Assembly (NCBI GenBank): GCA_026545225.1
Contig: CM048846.1
Coordinates: 34,917,501-34,981,500, forward strand
Origin: Cornus controversa
Taxonomy: Eukaryota > Streptophyta > Magnoliopsida > Cornales > Cornaceae
Length of the DNA stretch: 64,000 bases
Direction: 5' to 3'
The translations under genes and the position numbers were made by a program. The notes beneath the pieces were generated by a model. That model saw only the letters and a program-made list of their open reading frames with translations, was not told the DNA's origin and ran no database searches. Positions within the stretch are counted from its first letter, which is position 1; every line of letters begins with the position of its first letter. Positions 47,520 through 59,300 of the stretch are shown piece after piece.

Positions 47520-47883
47520 TGTAATACCCCAAAAAATTTGGACGTCTATTATTTTAAAGTATTTAAATTTCTTTATATTATTAATATTATTATTTTTCAA
47601 TTCATGTGAAATGCCTTTATATGCATTTTATCATTTCATGTGACTTGTTAGGTCTTTATACAATTATTATATTATGTGAATTGGTTGTCTTTATAAATTC
47701 TTTCATTCCATGTGAATTGCTCTACTTTTATTTTTATCAATTTATATGAATTGTTTATTGATTGTGTATTAGTTGATTTAAATATTTTAAATGCTTTGGA
47801 TTGGGTTAGGGAGGAATCTGGGCTGGAATGGTTGGGCTAAGGATATGCTTAAGTTGTTGGGCCATGGTTATAGTTATATTATT

Positions 47884-47886
47884 ATG

Positions 47887-47925
<39 letters not shown>

Positions 47926-47928
47926 TTT
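47884..47928. repeat. (TTA)n microsatellite
   Basis: About a dozen ATT/TTA units within the solo LTR. The partner copy has only a short (AAT)n at the matching site. Confidence 0.85.
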
Positions 47929-49925
47929 AGTAATTTAGTTTTTAGAAAATAATAATAATAGAATAAAAATGATTAGGACAAAAGATAATAGAAACTAGGG
48001 TTTCTGCAGTTTGCATTACGCACAAAAATCAGGAAAGTAAATGAAAGAGAGAAGGAGTTCGGGTAAACGAGTGTTTGAATCGTCAAAGAGGCAAGTTTGA
48101 TTCTTCTCTTCCCCTTTGAATCCGTATGCATAGTCTAGGTTTGAGGATTGTGTTTATTTTGAAAATTTGTATATAATTGTTTTTTTTTTCTGTTGATAAA
48201 TTTTGTGAGAATTAATTATGCTAATTGTATAGACATGTTGCTAGAAATTTGTATGCATTTAATTATGAAATTAAATGATTTTGCATGTTAAGAATAATTC
48301 TGTGAATTAAACATTAGGATTTTGGAGTTTTGGTACTGTTTTAGAATATTTTTGCATATGTATATACATGTATATATGATTGTATAGGCGGGTGTATATA
48401 TATACGAACATGAAATTTGGGTCTACTGTATTTATCATTTTTGAGGGATTTTGTTCCGATCAATAAGTAGATCTTACTTCCTAGAATAATCCTTGAAAAT
48501 TTGGTTGTAAACCGTTGGGTAGATTGATGGGAATCTGACTTTGAAATTTTAGATTTTCGAAACTTGAAATTGGGCGTTTTTGATTTAGGCCACGAGAGGG
48601 CGTGAATTTAGTACCAATGCGTAGATTAGATCCAGACGAGTTCAATGGTATATTCATACGCGCGATTCGGTGTCCGGAAGTGACCGAAAAATGGTCGAAA
48701 AGTTTGGCCACCATTGTTGAGCTTTAAAGCTTCAGCCGTGGGAAGAAGAAAAAAAGAAAGAAAAAAAAAACAGTGTGGGGGAAAATTCTTTTCGGGCCCC
48801 ACTTGCGGGGGCCCACCTCTGGGTCCAATATGGGCCCATTCCAAATTGTTTTGATATTTATTTTGTATTTCTGAAATTTTTGGGAAAACTTGAAAATCTG
48901 GAAAAATCATTTTTTAAAAATACTTTTATAATTCTAAAAATTCCCAAAATTTTATGTCAACTTCCTGGGAGCTTAAGGGTCTTGGGGTTTAAATTTCATA
49001 TCAAAATTATTTACCATTGTCTTTAAATTAATTTTTAAAGTGTCTAAAAACTGGATTTTTCAGCCTCTTTAATTTTAGAAAATAGTTAAAAATTTCTAAA
49101 AATTCCAAAATGTTTACTGTAGCTCTCTGGAGGCTAAATACACTTGGGTTTAAATTTTCAACTCAAAATAATTTTTCCTTATTATTCAATTGATTTTTAA
49201 AGGGTTTAAAAGTTGGGTTTTTCACTTTTTGTAATTTTAGAAAATAGTTTTATAACTCCAAAAGTTCCCAAATTTTTACTGTAACTTTTTTTAGGTTAAA
49301 TAAACTTGGTTATAAATTTTCATCTTGAAATGAGTTTCTTTTGGTGTTAAGTTAATTTTTAAAGTGTCTAAAAGTAGGATTTTCACCTTCTTTTATTTTT
49401 AGAAAATATTTTAAAATTCCAGAAAATTCTAGAAAAATTTAGTTAACTTTATAAGATTAAAATGCACTTGGGTTTTAAATTTCATGTGAAGATGAGTCTC
49501 CCTTGTGATTGTGTTGGTTGTAAACGTATGCTTCGAATTATGTTTTATTTTCTTTTTGCGAGAAAAATATTTTTTAAAATTTTCAAAAATTCTAGAAAAT
49601 TCCACAATGATTTAATAGGGTTCTTAGAAGTAGAATAGACCCAGAAACCTAGATAAAATTTAGGTTTAGACTCCCTCGTAGAATTGAGTGCATTGGAGGT
49701 TGAGTTGGGAAATTTCTTCTATAATGGATGCTTGGGTTATTTGGTTTACTTGAATGTATTTTCCTTTAAGGATATAAATGCCCATTAAATACGTGATTAT
49801 AGTTTACTTGTGAACGATTTGTCTTATGGTGATAATTTCATGTTGAATAATTTGAAATACTAGTTTGTGCAAATTTAAATCATAATGCACCTTATTTATT
49901 TTATGTTTCATATTGGAATGTATCT

Positions 49926-50150
49926 ATATGCATTTTATTTTGGCATGTAAGGATTGCCCGGCGTGTCAGGATCACCCATACCTAATAAGGTATCTATGTA
50001 TTTTATTTTGGTATGTAAGGATTGCCCGGCGTGTCAGGATCGCCCATACCTAATAAGGTATCTATACATTTTATTTGGCATGTCAGGATTACCCGGCGTG
50101 TCAAGATCACCCATACCTAATAAGGTATCTATACATTATATTTGCTTTGT
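49926..50150 (+). repeat. Tandem array inside solo LTR B, about three copies
   Basis: Same family as the array at 36096-36722 but only about three units of roughly 63-66 bp ('taaggattgcccggcgtgtc', 'cccatacctaataaggtatc'). Confidence 0.85.
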
Positions 50151-51372
50151 CATGATTGTCGAGATTTAATAAAATGCATGCATATGTTTCTTTATTTTGA
50201 ACTTAAAGAATGTGTTCATTGTTGGATGATAAGGGTTTGTTGGAACAATGTATAAGATGATTTTACTTCTGAAAATATGAACTAAATAGGAAATGACTAG
50301 TATGTATATATCTATACCTATTAAGGTATCAAAAGATTAAATGATGGCATGTTAAGATTGCTTAAACTTGATATTATTTCATGTTATGTTTATTTCTGCT
50401 GAACTTAAGAAATGTGATCACTTTTGCGTAATAAGGATTTGGGTGGAATATTATAATTAATGACTGTTGTTTTGAAAACATGAAACTGGAATAAGAATAA
50501 CTTGTATGTTAAATCTATTGTTTTCTTTTGTATCCCTTATACTGAGGGTATGTATATTGGTTCTCTGATTGGGATGTAGTAGATAGAAGAACTTGCTCGT
50601 GGGTTTAACCCACTTTGTTGATTTCAGGTTTCAGACAGGTTCTACTGCAAGGATAGAGTTTTAGGATTAGTTGTGGCAGACATCTCTTCTCATCGGTCAC
50701 AGGGTAGAAACCTATACTCTTATTCAAGGGTCAGACTATGAACTCTTTTGGAGGTTTTGGTTGTTGGTTTTAAATTAGAGTCTTAAACTTGTGTTTATTC
50801 TGGTTAAGGGGTCCTTGCGTTACGGGACTTCCAAATTGTATTACCAGGCATATAACGATTTATTTATCGGTTATTTCAATTCAGTGAAATTTTCTGTTCC
50901 GCTTTTAGAATTTATTTTAGTCTGTCTTTTGTATTCTATGCTTGTTGCTACCAGTTGTATGTATCTCCCAGATTTTGTGTATGAGACTGGCTACCTCATG
51001 CGCGAAATTTTCTAGGGGTATTTCAGGTAGAGTAGAGAGAATATTGATGGCGAGCAAGGAGTCTCGTGAAATGGTACATAGAGCTTTGAGACAAAAGCTA
51101 ATTTTTGTACATAGTCTAGTGTTTGTACTATGTTTATAATATCTCTATATGATTATAATAAAATATCTTCTCATCCATGTATGTAGGTCAGATTATGCCC
51201 AATCACATATATTCTTTGTATTATTTATTTATTTCGTGATGAAATGTCCATGTTTACTTGTGATGTGTTTTGCCGATCCCCACATTTAGTTCTCCAACAC
51301 TAGTGGGTTAAAATTTGGAGGTAGTTTTTTGGGCTACATATATATGATTGCTGGGTTCTTTGTACCTGTTGG

Positions 51373-51375
<3 letters not shown>

Positions 51376-51407
<32 letters not shown>
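51376..51407 (+). repeat. Poly-G tract of 32 bases
   Basis: An uninterrupted G run, rare in plant DNA and able to form G-quadruplexes. It is followed 51 bp later by an 11-base C run (51459-51469) and a TA microsatellite (about 51471-51503). The length could be affected by sequencing or assembly error. Confidence 0.8.
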
Positions 51408-51408
<1 letters not shown>

Positions 51409-51458
51409 ATATTTATACACAATAAAACAATTTGCTTTACCTTAAAAAATATAATATA

Positions 51459-51467
51459 CCCCCCCCC

Positions 51468-51503
<36 letters not shown>
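51459..51503. repeat. C11 run and (TA)n microsatellite
   Basis: Eleven C bases, then a TA run. The C run could pair with the upstream G run. Confidence 0.85.
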
Positions 51504-51506
<3 letters not shown>

Positions 51507-52860
51507 TGAAAGACATTTCTAGAACTCTTGAACATTTATATGAAGTTATTATTTTAAAATCTTAAAATGTAGTGATAAATTTAGTTTGAATTGTATGTAT
51601 TAAACAATTATCTTTGTGTTTTGTGTGGCATGTTTTTTTTTAATCTCTGTGTGTTATCTCGCTCTAGAAATTCTAACAAAATTCAAATTTCAAATACTAA
51701 CAAAATTCAGGCCACAATTTCATAATATTATTAATATAATTGTAATATTGGGAAAGAATGACATCACAAATTTGGTGATGGGGGACTAAATTTTGTTTTC
51801 TTTAATGATCGAAGACATTTGTTTACCGGAAAAACTTAAATCTTGTAAGTTGAGAGAATACACTATCTCCGCTTACTTGGGTACACCTATTTAAGGCGGC
51901 TTTAAAGGGGAAAAAAAAGCTAAAGTCAAGAAATTAGTTAGATGGTTAACTAGAATGCTAAATTATGTTCAAACAGAGTTAACGTATTCTTAATAAGAAA
52001 ATAAAATTAAAAGGAAACTGAAGTATGAATTGCGTAGCAAAACTGACATATTAGAGGCATACTAGAGGTTAAGAAGACGACATTCTTGAAATATGCTCGA
52101 TACAAAATCTAAAAAATTTGGAAAAGCGAAACGACCGTCTGGTCCCATTTACACTAAGAAATGATAAAATCAATATTGTTGAAGACACTAAATAACAAAA
52201 AAAAAAAATATAAAAACCAAATACAAGAATTCAATTAGGCAAAAAATTCTTCTTCTCTCTTTTATGAAACAAAAGGTCATAAAGATGATAACATTTTTTT
52301 TTCTAATCTGAAGAAATCATAGGGGGAGAAATTACATACCTACTATCTGCATCCACAACTTCCCTTTCCTGTTTCAAATGGCTAGCAATCTTTTGGGGTT
52401 CTCTTTCTTTTCCGCTTGTATGTCAACAAATTATTACTTGCTGAAACTGGATGAGATTAAGTAATCATCAGTGCCGGCGGTTGAAAAAATAATTTACTAT
52501 GAAATATAAAATGTTCTTTTTAGAAGAATTTGAATGTGAAAGTAACTCTTTCTAATAGGCAAATCACATAGGTAAAATATTAATTTTAAAAGAAAAGAGG
52601 TGTTTGTGATTAAGACGGTAACTCTTCAGCCACATTATTTTTTTATTGTAGGTTGCAAAGATATGTAACTCTTTATGCAAAATATATATAATATTTATTT
52701 TAAAATAGAAGAAATGTTTGTAATTAAGAAGGTAAATCTTTAAAATTCTTTAAAAAGTATTAAAAGTGTATATATATAACAATTAGAAATTGGTTATAGA
52801 CTTTAGTAGTAGTAGTATAGATATAGATTAGTAAATTATTTCTATATCTATAATGGCACT

Positions 52861-53397
52861 TTATAAAGTAAACAATTTGGGATTGAATATTTGTAAAGTA
52901 ACAATAGGAGAATCCGCGAGTTTTTTGTTTTTACCTAACAGCTGCTCTCTGTATACTTGTGTGCGCGCCGGCGGGTTCATTTCAAGATGAATACCCCACT
53001 TTTTCACCTTCAATGGTGGTATATTGTGGTCAGATTCGGAGTTATTTATAGAAATACTGGCCTCAATGTAACGAGCATCAGAATTACATGACAACCATTG
53101 ATACCATTTTTTTAGATTAGTGGTATGAAACAACATGATGTGATCTGAGCTGCTTTTGACACAATTATTTAGTCTGAAAGTGGCTACATCATGACCACTG
53201 ATATAGAGTGAAAAGTAGATCCAATCCTGATGATCATGATCGATTCGGATAACGGAGCAAACAGTAATTCCTTTGAGGTCACAGCAAGAATTTGGATCCA
53301 TGCTTAAACGCAGTGGGTCTTCACGACTCTCAGATATATGGGTGAACCAACTTGGAATCTCACTTCCTGGGAGAAGGATACATGATTCAACAATGTC
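52861..53397 (-). CDS. TNL exon 6: post-LRR (C-JID-type) domain
   Basis: 178 codons plus stop. The motif ILLPGSEIPSWFTHIS is diagnostic for the C-terminal jelly-roll domain of TNLs, followed by CCDLKGITVCSVIRID, VKKWGIHLEM and a basic/polar tail ending NPKLFTL. In characterised TNLs this domain contacts the effector together with the LRRs. Confidence 0.9.
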   Translation of the reverse strand, partial: DIVESCILLPGSEIPSWFTHISESREDPLRLSMDPNSCCDLKGITVCSVIRIDHDHQDWIYFSLYISGHDVATFRLNNCVKSSSDHIMLFHTTNLKKWYQWLSCNSDARYIEASISINNSESDHNIPPLKVKKWGIHLEMNPPARTQVYREQLLGKNKKLADSPIVTLQIFNPKLFTL

Positions 53398-56300
53398 CTG
53401 TTTCATATAAAAATAGTGATTTACTTAAATACTGTAATGTGAGAAAGACAATAAAGAGGAGTACACTACACTAGGGAATTTAATTTTGAGGGTCTATAGA
53501 TCGAAAAGAGAGAGGGATACGTGTCTGTACACACATACCTGAAGTTGACTTTTTGAATATATATTTGGCTTGTTGCTCCCATGGTTCTCAACCAATTTGT
53601 AGCTCTCAGTGAAAGTCCATACTTGAGTGAGATTCTGTTCTCGTAACAATGAATTATGTTGATCACTTGTTGGAAGGGAATACCGTTCTAGTGACACACA
53701 ACCTTGTGCAGAAATATTAAGTATATTTGATGGAAGTGACTCCAATGTTTTGAGGCTTAAGCAACCATCCAACCTAAGATCAGAAAGATGTGTAAGTTGC
53801 GTAAAGCTTGCCGGTAAACTCGCAAAGCTGTTCCTGCTTAGATTTAGAGTCGCCAATGAGTGAGGAAGATTGCAAATGGATTCTTCATTTAAATTGCAGC
53901 CATCACAGTCTAATGCTTGAAGGTTAGTCAACTGTGCAAAGAATGACGGTAATTCTTTTATTCCACTTCTTGCCAACTCCAAATTCACTAAGCCCTCCAT
54001 TTCACAAATATTGCTCGGCAAACTTTCAAGCATTTTGCAGTTCGCAAGAGACAATTTCAGAAGCCTTTTGAGATGTTCCACAGACAGAGGTAAATATTTT
54101 ATAGCAGATCCTTGCAAGTAAAGATATCCTAATCTCTTCATTTCACCAAAAATATTGCTCGGCAAACTTTCAAGCATTTTGCAGTTATCCAGAAATAAAT
54201 TCTTAAGTCCTTTGAGATGTACGACCGATGGAGGTAAATCTTTTATTGCAGTTCCACCCAAGATAAGGATCTTTAAACTCTTCATTTCACCAATATTGCT
54301 CGGCAAACTTTCAAGCATTTTACAGTCCCCCAAATATAATTCCTCAAGCCCTTTGAGATGTTCGACCGAAGAAGGTAAATCTTTAATTGCAGTTCCACTC
54401 AAGTTAAGGGCCTTTAAACCCATCATTTCACCAATATTGTTCGGCAAACTTTCAAGCATTTTACAGTTCTCCAAATCTAATTTCACAAGCCCTTTGAGAT
54501 GTTCGACCGAAGAAGGTAAATCTTTCATTGCAGTTTCACGCAAGTCAAGTAACTTTAAACTCTTCATTTCACCAATATTGTTCGGCAAACTTTCAAACAT
54601 TTTGCATCTCCGTAGACATAAACTCTCAAGCCCTTTGAGATGCATAAAAGATGGAGGTAATTCTTTTACTGCAGTATCACTCAAATCAAGCTCCTTTAGA
54701 CATTCCATATCTCCATTGATCTCTGAAAATTTCTCAAGTTTAATGCAGCTTCCAAGATAAAGCCTTCTGAGAAATTTCAAATTAATTCCAGTTGGAAGAG
54801 ACTTCATATTTTTACAAAAGTAAAAATCCAACTCAACAAGCCTCTTGTTAATGTCAAAGGGCGGATAAACCCCAATTAGACTTCTACAATCTTGAAGACA
54901 AAATTTCTCCATGCATGGCAATTGGGACAAATCAGAGACTTTTTTCAAATTTTGACACCCGTGCAGATTAATGAATTTTAAATTCTGTTATGACAAAAAA
55001 AAATAAAGAAAGAAACAGATTAGCTTCAATCAACTCTAGATAAAAACATTCAAGCAATTTCTAATATCATGAGAGCATGAGAGATAGAGAGAGTTTCCTG
55101 CATGTTTCCTGTGACTTTCCTTTTTTTTTTCCTCTTCTATCCCTCAGAATCCGCAAATAAAACATACTCAAAATTCTTAAAAGAAAAAAGAAAAAGCGAA
55201 ACATTCTCAAACTAAACAATCCCTCGCATGTTCCATTGGTATCTTTCAATTTGCATTCACGAGAATTATCGAACTGAGGTGGCCCAACACTTGCCATATA
55301 CTTATTCATTTACCACTGGACCCATCAAGAGGAGTTCATTTACTACTTGAGCCATCAAGAGGATTCTAAATTGAGTAATGATACAGAACAGATAAAATAA
55401 CACTGACTATAGTTTTCTTCGATATGATATTTATACATTCAAGAAGAATTCATATGATTTCATAATTTTTTTCCATTTTTGTTTGTGTCAAGAAATGTTA
55501 TATATAAGCCTGTCGAGTTGTGAAAAACGAAAATACTCTCATAAGAAAAGGAACCACCACTATTTTTGAAAATTTATTTTTTATTTGTAATCACCGGCGG
55601 GGTGGATTGTCGGGGCATGTCATGATTGCTACCGGGGCATGTCAGGATTCCTCAATCCCACATCGCCTGCGTGTGAAAAAGGGGATGTGCTTATATGTAG
55701 TGTATTATTTTCAAATGGTATGAGGCATTTTGGGATAAAACCCAATAGCAAAACTGTGCGGGCTTAGGCCCAAAGCGGACAATATCATACTATATGTTGG
55801 AGCAGGGTATTACAGTTGGTATCAGAGCCTGAAGTGTGCCCGGGGTACTACACCTTTGTGGTGTGGGATCAGTAGAGGCCTTTTAACATGTAATATATTA
55901 ATATCAAATATTAGTTAATAATGTTTATATAAAATTATACTCATTAAAATTATTATATTTAATTGGACCAATTTTTTACTAATAAATCTCTTAATTTTTA
56001 ACAATATTTTTCCTGTGCATAAATATTTGTGGAAATAGAATATGATTTTTGAATAAGATCTTCATTTCTTTTTACTTGGTTCATTTTATTCCGAAAGAAT
56101 TTTCTTATCACATATTTGGTTATCATTATGAATTTAAGTCGCTAATATATTTTTCTTTCATGATTGTATTATCTTCTAATTCTTTTAGATAACTTGGTTG
56201 TTCATTTGTTAATTTTTCACCTAAATTTTTTGTTGTTTTATCGTTATTTATAACAAAAAAAATGTTGTAATGAGAGAAGAGGAAAAAACGTGAGGAATAG

Positions 56301-59300
56301 GAAAAAAAGATAAAAGCTAGTTAGAGAAGATGGAAATTTTTATAATTTCTAATTTTTTAGGATTATCAGTTAAGTATATATTCAACAATTAATAAAAAAA
56401 CATGAGATGATGAGTGACAAAGAGAAAAAAGAGGAAGGTGTTGAGATTATGATAGAAATTAGAAAGTTTTTAGAATGAATTAAATTATTTGGGTCTATTA
56501 TTAAATCTTTATTATTGGTTAGTATCTAACAATACAAGGGAATAAAATTTTTAAGAAGTCTAATAATATTAGAAAATAATATTTTTTAGAAATCTTATTA
56601 AAGAAATAAAATAATTTGGAGGCCTTCTATTGGCCAGAGCCTTAGACGATCGCGCCTGAATCAATTATTTCGTACAAAAATCAACTTATGAGAGAGATGG
56701 GACTTTAGAATCATTTTCTTTAATAAAAGGGCAATGCTACTTAGGCAGAAACTTTTAGATCTATTAGGTGCATGTGGTAGGCGACATCACATATACTCAC
56801 CACATGCATCCAATGGATGTAAAAATTTCTGCCTATAAATTCTGTCTGAGTAGCATCATCCTTAATAAAATAAGTACAGTGCTATTGGGCCGAGGGGTCT
56901 AGCCGAAGAGGGGCTTTGTGATGATGTGATTAACGGGTTCCAATGTTGCTGAAACTGTTGATGAGGAAGTGTCGTTCTTAATAGTCCTTTTGTTTTAAAT
57001 TTTATGGGCCAACAACGTTTGGGCCTTTTGTTCGCTCTTGCTGGTTCGGGCTAAGGTCTCCTCTTAGCCTTATCAGATATTGTAGATATTTACACCTATA
57101 TATAAACTGTTTGAATTTTGGGAACAACGTAATCTAAACTTAAGTGCTCTTTTATACTCTTTCTCTAGTAAGAGTTCCAAGTCATCATCCAAGATCAAGA
57201 GATATGACGCTGGGTTCATGCCAAGAGATAACAAGAATAAATGGTGAGTGTATAATACATCATTCGTACGACCCAATAATTTTTCCTTTCGGAACCAATT
57301 AGGTGTTTTCCCTACATTTACCTAATCTTTGAGATGAATGAAGTTTAGTTAACCTATCAATAAAATTTTATAACAAAACACTAGTAAAACGAAATATCAT
57401 CAATTAACATGAAAAATTATTTCACGACAATTAGAATTTTAAATTTAAAATAACAAACATTACCTTCATCATGCCGTGAAATTCAACTACAACCACACTT
57501 CTACAATAAATGAGATTCAATTCCTCCAGACATGGCAACTCATAAAAATTAAGAGTTTCAACCAAATTTTTGCAGAAGCTGAAATCAATGACTTTCAAAT
57601 TCCTGTGAATCTGTTAAAATGCATAAGTAATTAATGAAACAAATAAGCTTATTAACTCAACAAAATTATTCCTACAAAGGATCGTATATATAGTATGTAC
57701 AATAATAATCTTAACTTTATGTAGCACCAGGTCATTAGTGGTGACATTTCTCTTCTCTAAAGGAAAGGTTGAGAATTTGAGTGCTATCAGGGCAATATTG
57801 TGAGTGTGTGGGTATGCTTTAAGTTTCTGGGGATGGGGAACTTACGTTTTTGTCCAATGGAATTCGGTTGATGTAGCTGCGTGATAATTCAAGTCGAACA
57901 AGACCTTTTCGAAGCGGAGGCAAACATTCTCCATGGTAACCATTCCATTGAAAACACCTTAACTGATTTGGAAGAAACTCAAGACATTTAAGAAGCTTCA
58001 CATCAGTACTGATTATGAGTATTCTTAGCTTCTTCATCATTAAGAGAATATCGGGGTTTACACTAAACCCTTCCTCACCGACTTCTGTTAGCATAATGCC
58101 TTCAATATTTTCTGGCACCTAATAACCAATAACATGGTATAAGTGTACAACACAAAATCAAAATCTAGCTGAAAAAATTCAAAAAATTAAAGTTCTTTAC
58201 ATAAACAAGATAAAATGAGACTTCATTTCAAACACAACTTTCACGTGGAAATAAAGTAATATATATGCGGTTAACACATACCGTATCTCCATTGAATACT
58301 TTACAAATGTCCTCGTATGACCACAACCGGCTGCGCTTTGCAGGATCTTTAGATTCTTGACGAACAATTTCTCGACCCATTTCTTGTATCAAATCATGCA
58401 TGGAGAACTTGTTATCTATTGATATAGTGATGAGAGACCTCTCAATAAGAACTTCTATTCCAATGACCGGTTGAAATTCACAACTCTCAAAAAACTCTAT
58501 TGGAGAGTTTTTATCAGATCCTTTGAAGAAACACGCGATGTCGAGGAATATAGCCTTTTGATATTCATTGAGGTTATCATAACTTATCTTGAGAACATCT
58601 TGAATTTTGTCAGGAGGATTTCTCTTCAATTCATCCAATTGATTGACCCAGTATTGCATGTTTCTTTCACGTAAAAGAGATCCCAAAACTTGAAGAGCTA
58701 ATGGAAGGCCTTGGGCATATTTTATTACACTGTTTGAGTGTTGTAGAAATTCTGTTTCAGGACTGTTCTGCTCGAATGCATGCCAGCTGAAAAGTTCAAG
58801 TGCTTCAAAATAATCTAATAGCTTAGCCTTGCATATTTTAACACCGTACTTTCTCAATAACCTTTCATTCCTAGTTGTTATGATGATCCTACTACCCAAA
58901 CCAAACCAATTATGTCCTATTCCAACTAAATTTAATAATTGATCCTCGTTATCGACATCGTCAAGAATTATAAGAATCTTTTTCTTCCGAAGTCTCTCCT
59001 CTATCACTTTGATTCCCACATCAATATTTGATATCCTTATATCATTGTCCATTAGGGTCTCACTAAGAAGTCTTTCTTGCAATTTATCTAGACCATGCTT
59101 TGTTAATTCTTCTCTCACATTATTAAGAAAACAACTGCTTTCAAATTCATTACATATTTTGTTGAAAACTGCTTTTGCAACCGTTGTCTTACCTATTCCT
59201 CCGGTTCCACAAATTCCGATAAAAAGTTTATCCTTTGACGTATCATTAAGTAATGTGATTAGTTTATTTGCTCGAGAATCAATACCCACTTCATGGTCAG

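Larger units (their letters stand above)
47520..51025 (+). mobile_element. Probable solo LTR (3.5 kb), opposite orientation to 35173-38902
   Basis: Begins TGTAATACCCC and ends GGGGTATTTCA, with target duplications ggtag (47515-47519 and 51026-51030). It aligns in reverse complement with 35173-38902 along its length, for example 'catgcgcgaaattttctagg' near the end against the start of the other copy. It has no coding domain. The two are clearly diverged (many substitutions and indels), so they are separate insertions of one family. Confidence 0.75.
51031..52860. other. TNL 3' intergenic region, no gene
   Basis: Holds the poly-G, poly-C and TA tracts described separately, then AT-rich DNA. The TNL 3' untranslated region must lie here, left of 52861, but I see no certain polyadenylation site. 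Confidence 0.4.

Noticed and set aside
54155-54760. A 201-codon open frame on the plus strand inside the TNL LRR exon
   Set aside because: It is the antisense shadow of the regular LRR repeats and has no features of its own.
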